Below the pieces are notes generated by a model that was given only the letters and a program-made list of their open reading frames with translations, was not told where the DNA came from and did no database searches. 15,080 nt of DNA from Chloroflexota bacterium. Its GTDB lineage: Bacteria; Chloroflexota; Anaerolineae; Anaerolineales; UBA4823. Numbering within the stretch: the first letter of the stretch is position 1; the number at the start of each line of letters is the position of its first letter. The stretch is from contig JAEWYL010000077.1 of the NCBI GenBank assembly GCA_023395675.1, forward strand, positions 1 to 15,080. The letters are read 5' to 3'. This document shows positions 6,294-14,004 of the stretch, piece by piece. The position numbers were made by a program, and so were the translations under genes.

Positions 6294-7067
6294 ATGGAAA
6301 ACATGCTCAGAATGGTCAATGTTTCCAAGTCCTTTGGAGAGGTGAAATCCCTCAGCAATGTGGACTTTCACGTCAAACCCGGTGAGGTGGTGGGCCTGCT
6401 CGGCGATAACGGGGCCGGCAAATCCACCCTGATTAAGATCATCACCGGCTACCACCGTCCCGATCCGGGTGGAGAGATCTACTGGAAAGGCGAGCGGGTG
6501 GAGAATGCCACGGTAGAAAAAATGCGCCGCTGCGGTGTGGAGACCGTGTACCAGGAACGCGCCCTGGCGGACCAGCAGACGATCTGGCGCAATATCTTTA
6601 TGGGGCGCGAGCTCACGAACAGCCTGGGTATGCTGGATATCCGGCGCATGAAGGCCGAGACCGAAAAACTGATGACCGGGCTGATGGGGTTCACCTCCAC
6701 CGCGGTGACTCCGGACACCACCGTAAAGCACATGTCGGGCGGCGAACGGCAGGGGGTGGCGATCACCCGCGCCCTGTACTTCCACGCCGAGCTGATCATC
6801 CTGGACGAGCCGACCATGGGCCTCTCGCTCTCCGAAACGAAGAAAGTGCTGAACTTTGTGAGCGAGATCAAGAAAGCCGGCAAGTCCTGTATTTTTATCG
6901 ATCACAACATCTTCCACGTCTACCCGGTTGCCGACCGCATCGTGGTCCTGGACCGGGGCCGGGTGGCGGGTGAATTTTTGAAAGGCGATCTGACCCTGGA
7001 TGAGCTGATTGACCGCCTGTACCGCGTGGCGGCGACCGGGCATCTCGGGAATGGGCAGGGCGAATAG
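6294..7067 (+). CDS. sugar ABC transporter ATP-binding protein (single nucleotide-binding domain)
   Basis: The 257-residue ABC ATPase powers the importer at the inner face of the membrane. It shows Walker A GDNGAGKST (37-45), Q-loop Gln87 in YQERA, signature MSGGERQG (147-154), Walker B LIILDEP (167-173) with catalytic Glu172, and switch His204 in FIDHN. CUT2 transporters of the RbsA/XylG kind use a roughly 500-residue double ATPase; this protein carries one domain, as in the FrcBCA-type fructose/ribose/mannose system, and would work as a homodimer. The ATG has GGAAGG 7 nt upstream (6281-6286); an in-frame ATG three codons later is less well placed. It is followed by the permease gene after 16 nt. 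Confidence 0.93.
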   Translation: MENMLRMVNVSKSFGEVKSLSNVDFHVKPGEVVGLLGDNGAGKSTLIKIITGYHRPDPGGEIYWKGERVENATVEKMRRCGVETVYQERALADQQTIWRNIFMGRELTNSLGMLDIRRMKAETEKLMTGLMGFTSTAVTPDTTVKHMSGGERQGVAITRALYFHAELIILDEPTMGLSLSETKKVLNFVSEIKKAGKSCIFIDHNIFHVYPVADRIVVLDRGRVAGEFLKGDLTLDELIDRLYRVAATGHLGNGQGE

Positions 7068-7083
7068 AGGAGCAGAAGATCCG

Positions 7084-8097
7084 ATGAACGCGAGTACGGA
7101 AATTCCAGAAAAGGTTATCGAGGGGCGCCCTGCCCCGAATAAATATGCCCTGTGGGCCCGGCGCAACGGCCTGCAGATCGGCATCGTCGTGGTTGGGATC
7201 GTGATCTGGGCCCTGTTTGTGATTGGAGCGCCGAACGCGTTCCTCTCCCCCCAGGTTTACCAGGCTTTCATGTCCACCACGCCCTTCTTCGCCATGATCG
7301 CCCTGCCTCTGACCCTGGTGATCATCTCGGCCGAGATCGACCTCTCCTTCCCCTCGATCATGGCCTTCTCCATGACGATCTTCGCCATCATCCTGAAAGC
7401 CGGAGGGAACGAGTGGCTGGCCTTCGCCGGCGCGCTGCTGGCGGGCCTGCTCGCCGGGCTGCTCAACGGCCTGATCGTGGTGAAAATCGGCATCCCGGCC
7501 CTGGTGGCGACGGTGGGTACGCAGTTTTTCTGGCGCGGGGTGGTGATGGTGGTGAACGGCGGCAACGGGACCTCCCTGGTGCCGGTGAAAGACACTCTGC
7601 TCTATAAGATGATGGTGGGCCGCGATCTGGGCATCCCGGCCCAGATGATCTGGACGGTGCTGATCGCGGTGGCGGTGTGGCTCTTCCTCAACCGCACCCG
7701 CTTCGGAGGCCACATCTACTTGGTGGGCGACAATATCGACAGCTCGCGCCTGATGGGCATTAACGTAGACCGGCGCAAGATCGTGGCTTTCGCCCTGGTC
7801 GGATTGGCGGCGGCTTTCTCGGGCGTTGCGGCCAGCCTGGAGGTGAACTACTACTGGCCCACCCTCGGCGAGGGCCAGATGCTGCAGACCCTTTCCTCGG
7901 TTTTCCTGGGCGGCACGTCCGTCTTCGGCGGCACCGGCACCATTTTCGGTACTTTCGTCGCCTCCTTCATTATCGGGTCAATTGGAGCCGGGATTGTGGC
8001 CGTGGGCCTGGGGGGGTTCTGGACCCAACTGATTTACGGCCTGATCATCGTCGTATCGGTAGCCATCCAGACGATCCTGAATAAAAAGCTGAAATAA
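7084..8097 (+). CDS. sugar ABC transporter permease, RbsC/BPD_transp_2 family
   Basis: The 337-residue integral membrane protein has a cytoplasmic N-terminal tail (about 1-28) followed by roughly 8-10 hydrophobic segments, starting with GIVVVGIVIWALFVIG (33-48). Family marks are the SAEIDLS loop (82-88), corresponding to the GGIDLS motif of RbsC-like permeases, and the glycine-rich GGTSVFGGTGTIFG (276-289) near the C-terminus. It should form a homodimeric channel for the sugar delivered by the lipoprotein at 4999. AGAGGAG (7066-7072) overlaps the end of the ATPase gene and serves the ATG at 7084. Starts further upstream in frame would lie within the ATPase gene and are unlikely. In-frame length is normal for the family. 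Confidence 0.92.
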   Translation: MNASTEIPEKVIEGRPAPNKYALWARRNGLQIGIVVVGIVIWALFVIGAPNAFLSPQVYQAFMSTTPFFAMIALPLTLVIISAEIDLSFPSIMAFSMTIFAIILKAGGNEWLAFAGALLAGLLAGLLNGLIVVKIGIPALVATVGTQFFWRGVVMVVNGGNGTSLVPVKDTLLYKMMVGRDLGIPAQMIWTVLIAVAVWLFLNRTRFGGHIYLVGDNIDSSRLMGINVDRRKIVAFALVGLAAAFSGVAASLEVNYYWPTLGEGQMLQTLSSVFLGGTSVFGGTGTIFGTFVASFIIGSIGAGIVAVGLGGFWTQLIYGLIIVVSVAIQTILNKKLK

Positions 8098-8161
8098 ACA
8101 GCCCGGATACGGGCCCGCATCGATCAATCATCTGCATGGACGTAGAAAGGAGAACTTTTCA

Positions 8162-9613
8162 ATGTCCAATCCTCAAAAACCGGTAACGCTGGGAATTATC
8201 GTCGGCAACCGCGGCTTTTTCCCGGACCACCTGGCTGCGACCGGGCGCGAGACCATCCTGAGAGTGCTGGCGGAAGAGGGCATCCAGGCAGTAGCGCTGG
8301 ACCCCTCGGAGACGAAACACGGCAGCGTGGAAAACCCGGGCGACGCCCGGAAATGCGCCGACCTCTTCAAACGCCACCAGGATGAGATAGACGGCGTACT
8401 GATCACCCTGCCCAACTTCGGGGAGGAGCGCCCGATCGTCAACACCCTGCGCTGGTCGGGGCTGAACGTGCCGGTGCTGGTGCACGCCTTCGAGGACGAC
8501 CCGGAGCGCATGACCCTCGCCGACCGGCGCGACTCCTTCTGCGGGAAGATGTCGCACTGCAACAACCTGAAGCAGTACGGCATCCCCTTCTCGCTCACCA
8601 GCCGGCATACCATGGACCCGGAGAGCGCGGAATTCCGCCGGGACCTGCAGCAGTTCGCAGCCACCTGCCGTGTGGTGCGCGGGCTGCGCGGGGCGCGGCT
8701 CGGCGCCATCGGCGCCCGCCCCGGGGCCTTCAACACCGTGCGCTACAGCGAAAAACTGCTGGAACGGGCGGGGATCACGGTCGAGACCCTGGATCTATCG
8801 GAGGTCTTCGGCCGCGCCGGCAGCCTCAAGAACGGGAACCCCTTCCTGGAGGCCAAGCTGGAGGAGCTGCAGGCCTACGTGCCCTCCACCGGCGTGCCCG
8901 CCCCAGCCCTGGCCAAGATGGCCCGCCTGGGGGCGGTGATTGACCAGTGGATGGACGAGAACACCCTGGTGGGCAGCGCCATCCAGTGCTGGACCTCGAT
9001 GGAAGAGTTTTTCGGCGTGGTCCCCTGCACGCTGATGAGCATGATGAGCAACCGCCTGCTGCCTTCGGCCTGCGAGACCGACGTCACCGGGTTGATCGGC
9101 ATGCTCGCCCTGATGCTCGCCTCGGGTAAGCCCAGCGCCCTGGTAGACTGGAATAACAACTACGGGAGCGACCCGGACAAGGGAGTCGTCTTCCACTGCT
9201 CCAACCTGCCGAAGGATATTTTCGTGGACAGCACCATCTCTGCGGAGGATATCCCCACCATGGACTACCAGGCGATCATCGCCGGAACGGTGGGCAAAGA
9301 GAACACCTTCGGCACGGTGGTGGGCCGGGTGCGTCCCAGCCCCTTCACCTACTGCCGGGTCTCGACCGACGACTTCAACGGGCGCATCGCCGCCTATCTG
9401 GGTCAGGGCGAGCTGACCGCCGACCCGTTGAAGACCTTCGGCGGCTACGGCGTGGTGCGCATCCCCAGGCTCCAGAACCTGCTGCGCTACATCTGCGAGA
9501 ACGGTTTCGAACACCACGTGGCGATCAACCTCTCTCAGAACGCGGCGGCCATCAAAGAAGCCCTGGAGAAATACCTGGGCTGGAGCGTCTACCACCACGA
9601 ACCTGAGTGCTGA
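8162..9613 (+). CDS. L-fucose/L-arabinose isomerase family protein
   Basis: The 483-residue protein looks like the FucI/AraA superfamily, which interconverts aldoses and ketoses with a divalent metal such as Mn2+. The N-terminal part (1-260) has Rossmann-like segments including the LGIIVGNRGFF start, DGVLITLPNFGEE (77-89) and RLGAIGARPGAFNT (179-192). The C-terminal catalytic part shows ACETDVTG (303-310) with Glu305, SALVDWNNNYG (325-335) with Asp329, VFHCSN (343-348), and EHHVAINLS (450-458). Glu305, Asp329 and His451 or His452 are the likely metal ligands by analogy with FucI. It is shorter than FucI (about 590) and near AraA (about 500). Placed right after the importer, it should act on the imported sugar. 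AAGGAGA at 8147-8153 supports the start. Some relatives act on sulfoquinovose or have unknown roles, so specificity is open. Confidence 0.78.
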   Translation: MSNPQKPVTLGIIVGNRGFFPDHLAATGRETILRVLAEEGIQAVALDPSETKHGSVENPGDARKCADLFKRHQDEIDGVLITLPNFGEERPIVNTLRWSGLNVPVLVHAFEDDPERMTLADRRDSFCGKMSHCNNLKQYGIPFSLTSRHTMDPESAEFRRDLQQFAATCRVVRGLRGARLGAIGARPGAFNTVRYSEKLLERAGITVETLDLSEVFGRAGSLKNGNPFLEAKLEELQAYVPSTGVPAPALAKMARLGAVIDQWMDENTLVGSAIQCWTSMEEFFGVVPCTLMSMMSNRLLPSACETDVTGLIGMLALMLASGKPSALVDWNNNYGSDPDKGVVFHCSNLPKDIFVDSTISAEDIPTMDYQAIIAGTVGKENTFGTVVGRVRPSPFTYCRVSTDDFNGRIAAYLGQGELTADPLKTFGGYGVVRIPRLQNLLRYICENGFEHHVAINLSQNAAAIKEALEKYLGWSVYHHEPEC

Positions 9614-9620
9614 GCGGCGC

Positions 9621-10259
9621 ATGAAGACGATCCTGTGCTACGGCGACTCCAACACCTGGGGGTTCAACCCCGCCAGCGACGAGCGCTACCCGCCCGAGGT
9701 CCGCTGGACCGGCGTGCTGAAGCGCGCGCTGGGCGAGGGGTACACGGTGATCGAGGAGGGGCTGAACGGCCGCACCACCGTGTGGGATGACCCGGTACAG
9801 GGAGTGCACCGCAACGGGAAGACCTATCTGCTGCCCTGCCTGCTGTCGCACCAGCCGCTCGACCTGGTGATCCTGATGCTCGGGACGAATGACCTGAAAA
9901 TGCGCTTTTCGGTCTCCGCCCGGGATATCGCCGACAGCGCCGGAGCGCTGGTTGACCTCATCCAGCTCAGCCGGACCGGCCCGCGAGGGAGCGCGCCGGC
10001 CGTGCTCCTGGTGGCCCCCCCGCCCACCGGACGGTTGAGCGGATATGCCGAGATGTTCTCGGAGGCGGGCGAGAAATCCTGCAAGTTTGCCCTCTACTAC
10101 CGCCAGGTGGCGGAGCTGTACGGCTGCGCCTTTTTGGACGCCGGTGAGTGCGCCGTCTCCAGCGACCTGGACGGGATCCACTTCGAGCCGGAGGGCCACC
10201 AGAACCTGGGCCGGGCGGCAGCTAGAATTGCCCTGCAGATCCTGCAGGAGGTTAGATAA
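9621..10259 (+). CDS. SGNH/GDSL hydrolase (cytoplasmic arylesterase/acetylesterase type)
   Basis: The 212-residue SGNH hydrolase carries all four signature blocks: GDSN with nucleophile Ser10, Gly50 in LNGRTT, Asn90 in LGTND, and DGIHFEPEGH with catalytic Asp184 and His187. The GDSNTWG start and early block spacing resemble the MsAcT/arylesterase subgroup. There is no signal peptide, so it acts inside the cell, perhaps removing an acetyl or other ester, or opening a lactone, from the imported sugar. It begins 7 nt after the isomerase stop with no strong ribosome site, implying coupling. The true substrate is not deducible. Confidence 0.88.
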   Translation: MKTILCYGDSNTWGFNPASDERYPPEVRWTGVLKRALGEGYTVIEEGLNGRTTVWDDPVQGVHRNGKTYLLPCLLSHQPLDLVILMLGTNDLKMRFSVSARDIADSAGALVDLIQLSRTGPRGSAPAVLLVAPPPTGRLSGYAEMFSEAGEKSCKFALYYRQVAELYGCAFLDAGECAVSSDLDGIHFEPEGHQNLGRAAARIALQILQEVR

Positions 10260-10278
10260 GGCAAGGAAACGAACCACG

Positions 10279-11430
10279 ATGAATTCACGCGAACGCGTCA
10301 CCTTAGCTCTGAACCATAAAGAACCGGACCGCATCCCCATTGACCTGGGGGCGACCTGCGTCACTTCGATCACCAGGAGCTCGTACGTCGAGCTCAAGCG
10401 CCATCTGGGCATGCCGCTGGAAGAGATCAAGATGTTCGATTACGTCCAGCAACTCCCCTACGTAGACGAGGCGCTGATGGACCGCTTCGGGTCCGATTTC
10501 CGCCTGGTACAGCTCCCCGCCGCCACCGCCCCCGGATTGGAGATCTTCGAAGAGGGCGATTATTACGCTTTCATCGACCGCTGGGGTTCCAAACTGCACA
10601 TGCCCAAGCAGGGGGGCTACTACTTCGACTGGGTGGACTTTCCGATCAAAGAGCCGACCATGGCCGCGCTAGACAGCTACGACTGGCCCAGGCCGGACTC
10701 GGCGGAGCTGATCGCGCAGTTTTCCGACCAGGCGAAAGCCCTCTACGAGGACACTGATTACGCCCTGGTGGGCAGCGCGGTGATCGGCGGCGGGATCTTC
10801 GAGCAGCCGGCGCGCACCATGGGCCTGCCGAATTTCATGATGGCCCTGGTCAGCGAGCCGGAATTTGCCGACCGGATGATGGACCAGATCACGGATATTT
10901 ACATCGAATCATGTAATAATTATCTGGATCAGGTGGGCCAATACATCCAGGTCTTTACGTTCTGGGATGACGTCTGCGGGCAGAACGGCTGGTTGATCCG
11001 CCCGGACCTCTACCGCAAGCGCATCAAACCCAAGCAGCGCCGGCTGGTAGAGGCGATCAAGAAAAAGACGGACGCCAAACTCTTCTACCACTCCTGCGGG
11101 GCTTCCTTCGAGCTGGTCCCCGACCTGATTGACCTGGGGTTCGACATCCTCAACCCGGTGCAGGTCAGTGCGAAAGGGATGGATACAAAGCGCTTGAAAG
11201 CAACCTACGGGAACGATATCACTTTCTGGGGCGGGGTAGACACCCAGCACGTGCTCCCCTTCGGCACCCGCGAGGAGGTGGTGGACGAGGTCAAGCGCCG
11301 CATTGACGACCTGGCCCCGGGCGGCGGTTTCGTCTTCGCCGCAGTCCACAATATCCAGGCGCTGGTGCCGCCGGAGAATATCGTCACCGCCTTCGACACA
11401 GCCCTGAGCTACGGAGTGTACGGCCGATGA
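10279..11430 (+). CDS. UroD-family methyltransferase 1 (MtaA/MtvB-like)
   Basis: The 383-residue protein belongs to the uroporphyrinogen decarboxylase superfamily, which includes corrinoid-linked methyltransferases such as MtaA/MtbA and the O-demethylase MtvB. Family marks are NSRERVTLALNHKEPDRIP (2-20), WDD at 229-231, FYHSCGAS (269-276) with His271 and Cys273 in the H-x-C position that binds zinc in MtaA, DILNPVQ (289-295), and FWGGVDTQHVLPFGT (316-330). A true heme-pathway UroD is unlikely because the gene is followed by a corrinoid protein gene and lies in a sugar locus. It may demethylate the substrate onto the corrinoid protein or pass the methyl onward; which of the two is open. Start at 10279 is chosen for AAGGA at 10263-10267 and the family N-terminus; an in-frame extension to 10045 would overlap the SGNH gene in another frame. 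Its stop overlaps the next start as ATGA. Confidence 0.88.
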   Translation: MNSRERVTLALNHKEPDRIPIDLGATCVTSITRSSYVELKRHLGMPLEEIKMFDYVQQLPYVDEALMDRFGSDFRLVQLPAATAPGLEIFEEGDYYAFIDRWGSKLHMPKQGGYYFDWVDFPIKEPTMAALDSYDWPRPDSAELIAQFSDQAKALYEDTDYALVGSAVIGGGIFEQPARTMGLPNFMMALVSEPEFADRMMDQITDIYIESCNNYLDQVGQYIQVFTFWDDVCGQNGWLIRPDLYRKRIKPKQRRLVEAIKKKTDAKLFYHSCGASFELVPDLIDLGFDILNPVQVSAKGMDTKRLKATYGNDITFWGGVDTQHVLPFGTREEVVDEVKRRIDDLAPGGGFVFAAVHNIQALVPPENIVTAFDTALSYGVYGR

Positions 11431-12242
11431 GTGACCGGAGCGAGGCGGGCGCCGGCGCGGGAAAACCCCTGCGCCTGAAATGCCTCACCTGCGAGGTGCT
11501 GGCGCGCCCGGTGTATGCCTGCGCAGCGGGGTCTCCGCATATCGTGGACGTCTCCCTGCTGCAGCGCGGTCTGCACAACCGCCCGGGAAACCTGCGAGCC
11601 AGCCTGCAGGCCGAGATTGACGCCCTGCAGGGCGGGTACGACGCGGTGCTGCTGGTGTACGGGCTGTGCGGGCAGTCTACCAGCGGGCTGGCTGCCCGGG
11701 ATATCCCGCTGGTGATCCCGCGCGCCCACGACTGCATCACCCTCTTCCTGGGAAGCCGGGCGCGCTACCAGGAGCAGTTCCAGAGCTGCCCGGGCACCTT
11801 CTGGTACGCGCAGGATTATATCGAGCGGGACGACGGCTCGAAATCCAGCCTGGCGATGGGCGCCGGCGCGGACACCGACCTGCAGGCAGTCTACGCGGAG
11901 TACGTCGAGAAGTATGGGCAGGATAACGCCGACTACCTGATGGAGGTGATGGGCGCCTGGCAGAGCCATTACCAGCGCGCCGCCTACATTGATATGGGGA
12001 CCGGCGACGGAGCCCGGGTGGAAAACCAGGCCCGAGAAGAGGCGGCCCGCAGGGGCTGGGCCTTCGAGCGTGTGGCTGGCGACCTGACCCTGATCCGGCG
12101 CCTCCTCTGGGGAGAATGGGACCAGGATTTCCTGGTCGTCGCCCCTGGCGAAAAAATCATCATGGCGGCCGGAGAGGCCGTCCTGGACAGCAAACCCGAT
12201 ACAACCACGAAGGAGTCAACGAACGATGGAACAGGTAGTTAA
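11427..12242 (+). CDS. DUF1638 protein
   Basis: The 271-residue protein looks like DUF1638, a family of unknown function repeatedly found beside corrinoid methyltransferase genes. Features include a Cys-rich start KCLTCEV (18-24, Cys19 and Cys22) with Cys32, YGLCGQSTSGL (78-88, Cys81), RAHDCITLFLGS (99-110, with His101, Asp102 and Cys103), and FWYAQDYIE. The conserved Cys/His set suggests a metal or thiol role, perhaps in methyl transfer or in corrinoid maintenance. The last 16 residues are hydrophilic and low in complexity, and their coding bases overlap the next gene by 17 nt. The first codon overlaps the upstream stop by 4 nt (ATGA), a sign of tight co-translation with UroD-family protein 1. 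Confidence 0.8.
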   Translation: MSDRSEAGAGAGKPLRLKCLTCEVLARPVYACAAGSPHIVDVSLLQRGLHNRPGNLRASLQAEIDALQGGYDAVLLVYGLCGQSTSGLAARDIPLVIPRAHDCITLFLGSRARYQEQFQSCPGTFWYAQDYIERDDGSKSSLAMGAGADTDLQAVYAEYVEKYGQDNADYLMEVMGAWQSHYQRAAYIDMGTGDGARVENQAREEAARRGWAFERVAGDLTLIRRLLWGEWDQDFLVVAPGEKIIMAAGEAVLDSKPDTTTKESTNDGTGS

Positions 12243-12873
12243 AGAGATCTATCAAAACGTGATCGACGGGCAAGCGGCGGAGGTAAAAGCCAGAGTGGAA
12301 GCCGCCCTGGCCTCTGGGGTAAATGCCGGTGAGATCTTGAATGAAGGGATGATCTCCGCGATGGCGGAGGTTGGACGGCTCTTCGAAGAGGGAGAATTTT
12401 TCGTCCCCGAGATGCTGATCGCCGCCCGGGCGATGCAGGCCGGCATGGCAGTGTTGAAACCCCACCTGCTGCAGGAAAAGGTGCAGTCCGCCGGAAAGGT
12501 GATTATCGGTACGGTGAAGGGCGACCTGCACGATATCGGTAAAAACCTGGTGGCGATGATGCTGGAGGGCGCCGGATTCGAGATCGTGGATCTGGGGACG
12601 GACGTCTCCCCGGAGAAATTCGCGGAGACGGCCTGCGCCGCGGGCGGAAACGGGCCGGTGCTGGTTGCCATGTCGGCCCTGCTGACGACCACCATGCCCA
12701 ATATGAAGACCACGATCGAGGCCCTGGAGGCCGCGGGCGTGCGCGGCCAGGTTAAGGTGATGATCGGGGGCGCGCCGGTGACCGAGAACTACGCCAGCAG
12801 CATCGGCGCGGACGGTTACTCGTCCGATGCAAGCCGGGCAGTGACCCTGGCGAAAACGCTGGCTGGCGCCTGA
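12226..12873 (+). CDS. corrinoid (B12-binding) methyl-carrier protein, MtaC/MttC/MtvC type
   Basis: The 215-residue protein has the standard two-part build: a helical N-terminal cap (about 1-88) with GEILNEGMISAM (34-45) and FFVPEMLIAARAM (58-70), then a Rossmann-like B12 domain. The cobalamin motif D-x-H-x-x-G is in KGDLHDIGKN (98-107): Asp100, His102 (lower axial ligand) and Gly105. Further B12 contacts are expected at MSALLTTTM (149-157) and MIGGAPVT (179-186). It carries the methyl group between a substrate methyltransferase and a C1-acceptor methyltransferase in the cytoplasm. AAGGAG at 12210-12215 supports the start, 17 nt inside the DUF1638 gene. This is the clearest evidence that the module is a methyl-transfer system. 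Confidence 0.95.
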   Translation: MEQVVKEIYQNVIDGQAAEVKARVEAALASGVNAGEILNEGMISAMAEVGRLFEEGEFFVPEMLIAARAMQAGMAVLKPHLLQEKVQSAGKVIIGTVKGDLHDIGKNLVAMMLEGAGFEIVDLGTDVSPEKFAETACAAGGNGPVLVAMSALLTTTMPNMKTTIEALEAAGVRGQVKVMIGGAPVTENYASSIGADGYSSDASRAVTLAKTLAGA

Positions 12874-12912
12874 TTCGGACAGCCAGAGGCATAGGACCGG
12901 AAAGAGAGCCCC

Positions 12913-14004
12913 ATGAAACCAAGAGAACGCGTTGCCCGAGCCCTGAACCACGAAGAACCGGACCGCTGCCCGATGCAGGTCAGCTTCACCCCGGAGTTTG
13001 CCGAGCGGCTGAAGAACGACCTGGACCTGAAAGGCAAAGCGCTGCACAACCCCCACGGCGGCGGAAACACGTACGAACTGGAGCGCGCCCTGGGTGAAGA
13101 CCTGCTGCTCACTTCGGTGGGTTGGGCCAACTCCTATTACCAGGATCAGGATTCCTATACCGACGAGTGGGGCATCGGCTGGAAATCCGTACCTTATGAC
13201 ACGCCTTACGGCGCCGGGCGCTATACCGAGATCGCCCGCCATCCGCTGGCGGATGACGGCGCCCTCTCCAGCTACCATGCCCCGGACCCGGAGCGGCCCG
13301 AGCTTTACGAGGAGGCGGCGCGCGTCCTGAAACTGTATAAGGACGAGTATTGGATCACCGGCGTCACCGTCACCACCATCTTCGAGTGCGCCTGGGCGCT
13401 GCGCGGCTACGAGAAGCTGCTGACCGATTTTGCCCTCAACCCCGACCTGGCGGACTGCATCCTGGAGCTGCCCTACCGCTTCCACCTGGCGGCCGCAAAA
13501 AGGCTGGTGCAGATGGGGGTGGATATGGTCTGGATCGGGGACGACGTGGGCCAGCAGCAGGGCATGCTGATCTCACCCAGGCACTGGCGCCGGTATCTCA
13601 AGCCCCGCATGGCGAACTTCATCGCCGAGCTCAAACAGATCAACCCTGCGGTGAAGGTGGCCTATCATTCGGACGGCAACATCGAGGCCATCATCCCCGA
13701 GCTCATCGAGATCGGCCTGGACGTGCTCAACCCGGTGCAGCCGGCCTGTATGGACCCGGCAAAGCTGAAGGAGCAGTACGGCGACCGGCTCTGCTTCTGG
13801 GGCTCGATTGACGAGCAGCACACCCTGCCCTTCGGTACGCCGGATGAGGTCAGAGAAGAGGTTTTGAGGCGGCTGAGGACGATCGGACGCCAGGGCGGGG
13901 TGATTCTCGGCCCGACCCATCACGTGCAGCTGGACACCCCCATGGAAAACTTCTGGGCCATGGTAGATACTATCACCCAGACCCCATACAGCTCCCTGGG
14001 CTGA
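12913..14004 (+). CDS. UroD-family methyltransferase 2 with H-x-D variant site
   Basis: This 363-residue UroD-superfamily protein is a distant paralog of the one at 10279. Both share the N-terminal RERV-x-x-ALNH-x-EPDR signature, LNPVQ (272-276) and an FWG-S/G-I/V-D-x-QH-x-LPFGT stretch (295-309). The metal-site segment reads AYHSDGN (250-256), so Asp254 replaces the Cys of H-x-C while His252 is kept. A second His-rich segment, GPTHHVQ (333-339), lines up with AVHNIQ of the paralog. Residues Asp210 and Asp211 lie in IGDDVG. The change suggests a different role from paralog 1: a substrate-side O-demethylase that does not need thiol-zinc chemistry is one guess. It starts 39 nt after the corrinoid gene, behind an AGAGAG stretch, and closes the module. 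Confidence 0.85.
   Translation: MKPRERVARALNHEEPDRCPMQVSFTPEFAERLKNDLDLKGKALHNPHGGGNTYELERALGEDLLLTSVGWANSYYQDQDSYTDEWGIGWKSVPYDTPYGAGRYTEIARHPLADDGALSSYHAPDPERPELYEEAARVLKLYKDEYWITGVTVTTIFECAWALRGYEKLLTDFALNPDLADCILELPYRFHLAAAKRLVQMGVDMVWIGDDVGQQQGMLISPRHWRRYLKPRMANFIAELKQINPAVKVAYHSDGNIEAIIPELIEIGLDVLNPVQPACMDPAKLKEQYGDRLCFWGSIDEQHTLPFGTPDEVREEVLRRLRTIGRQGGVILGPTHHVQLDTPMENFWAMVDTITQTPYSSLG

Noticed and set aside
6168..7184. Minus-strand 338-codon frame opposite the ATPase gene
   Set aside because: Shadow of a clear ABC ATPase with intact Walker motifs; crosses the hairpin region and the permease start.
10279..11430. Heme-pathway uroporphyrinogen decarboxylase (HemE)
   Set aside because: H-x-C site, neighbouring corrinoid and DUF1638 genes, and a paralog nearby all point to methyltransferase members of the superfamily; no other heme genes are present.
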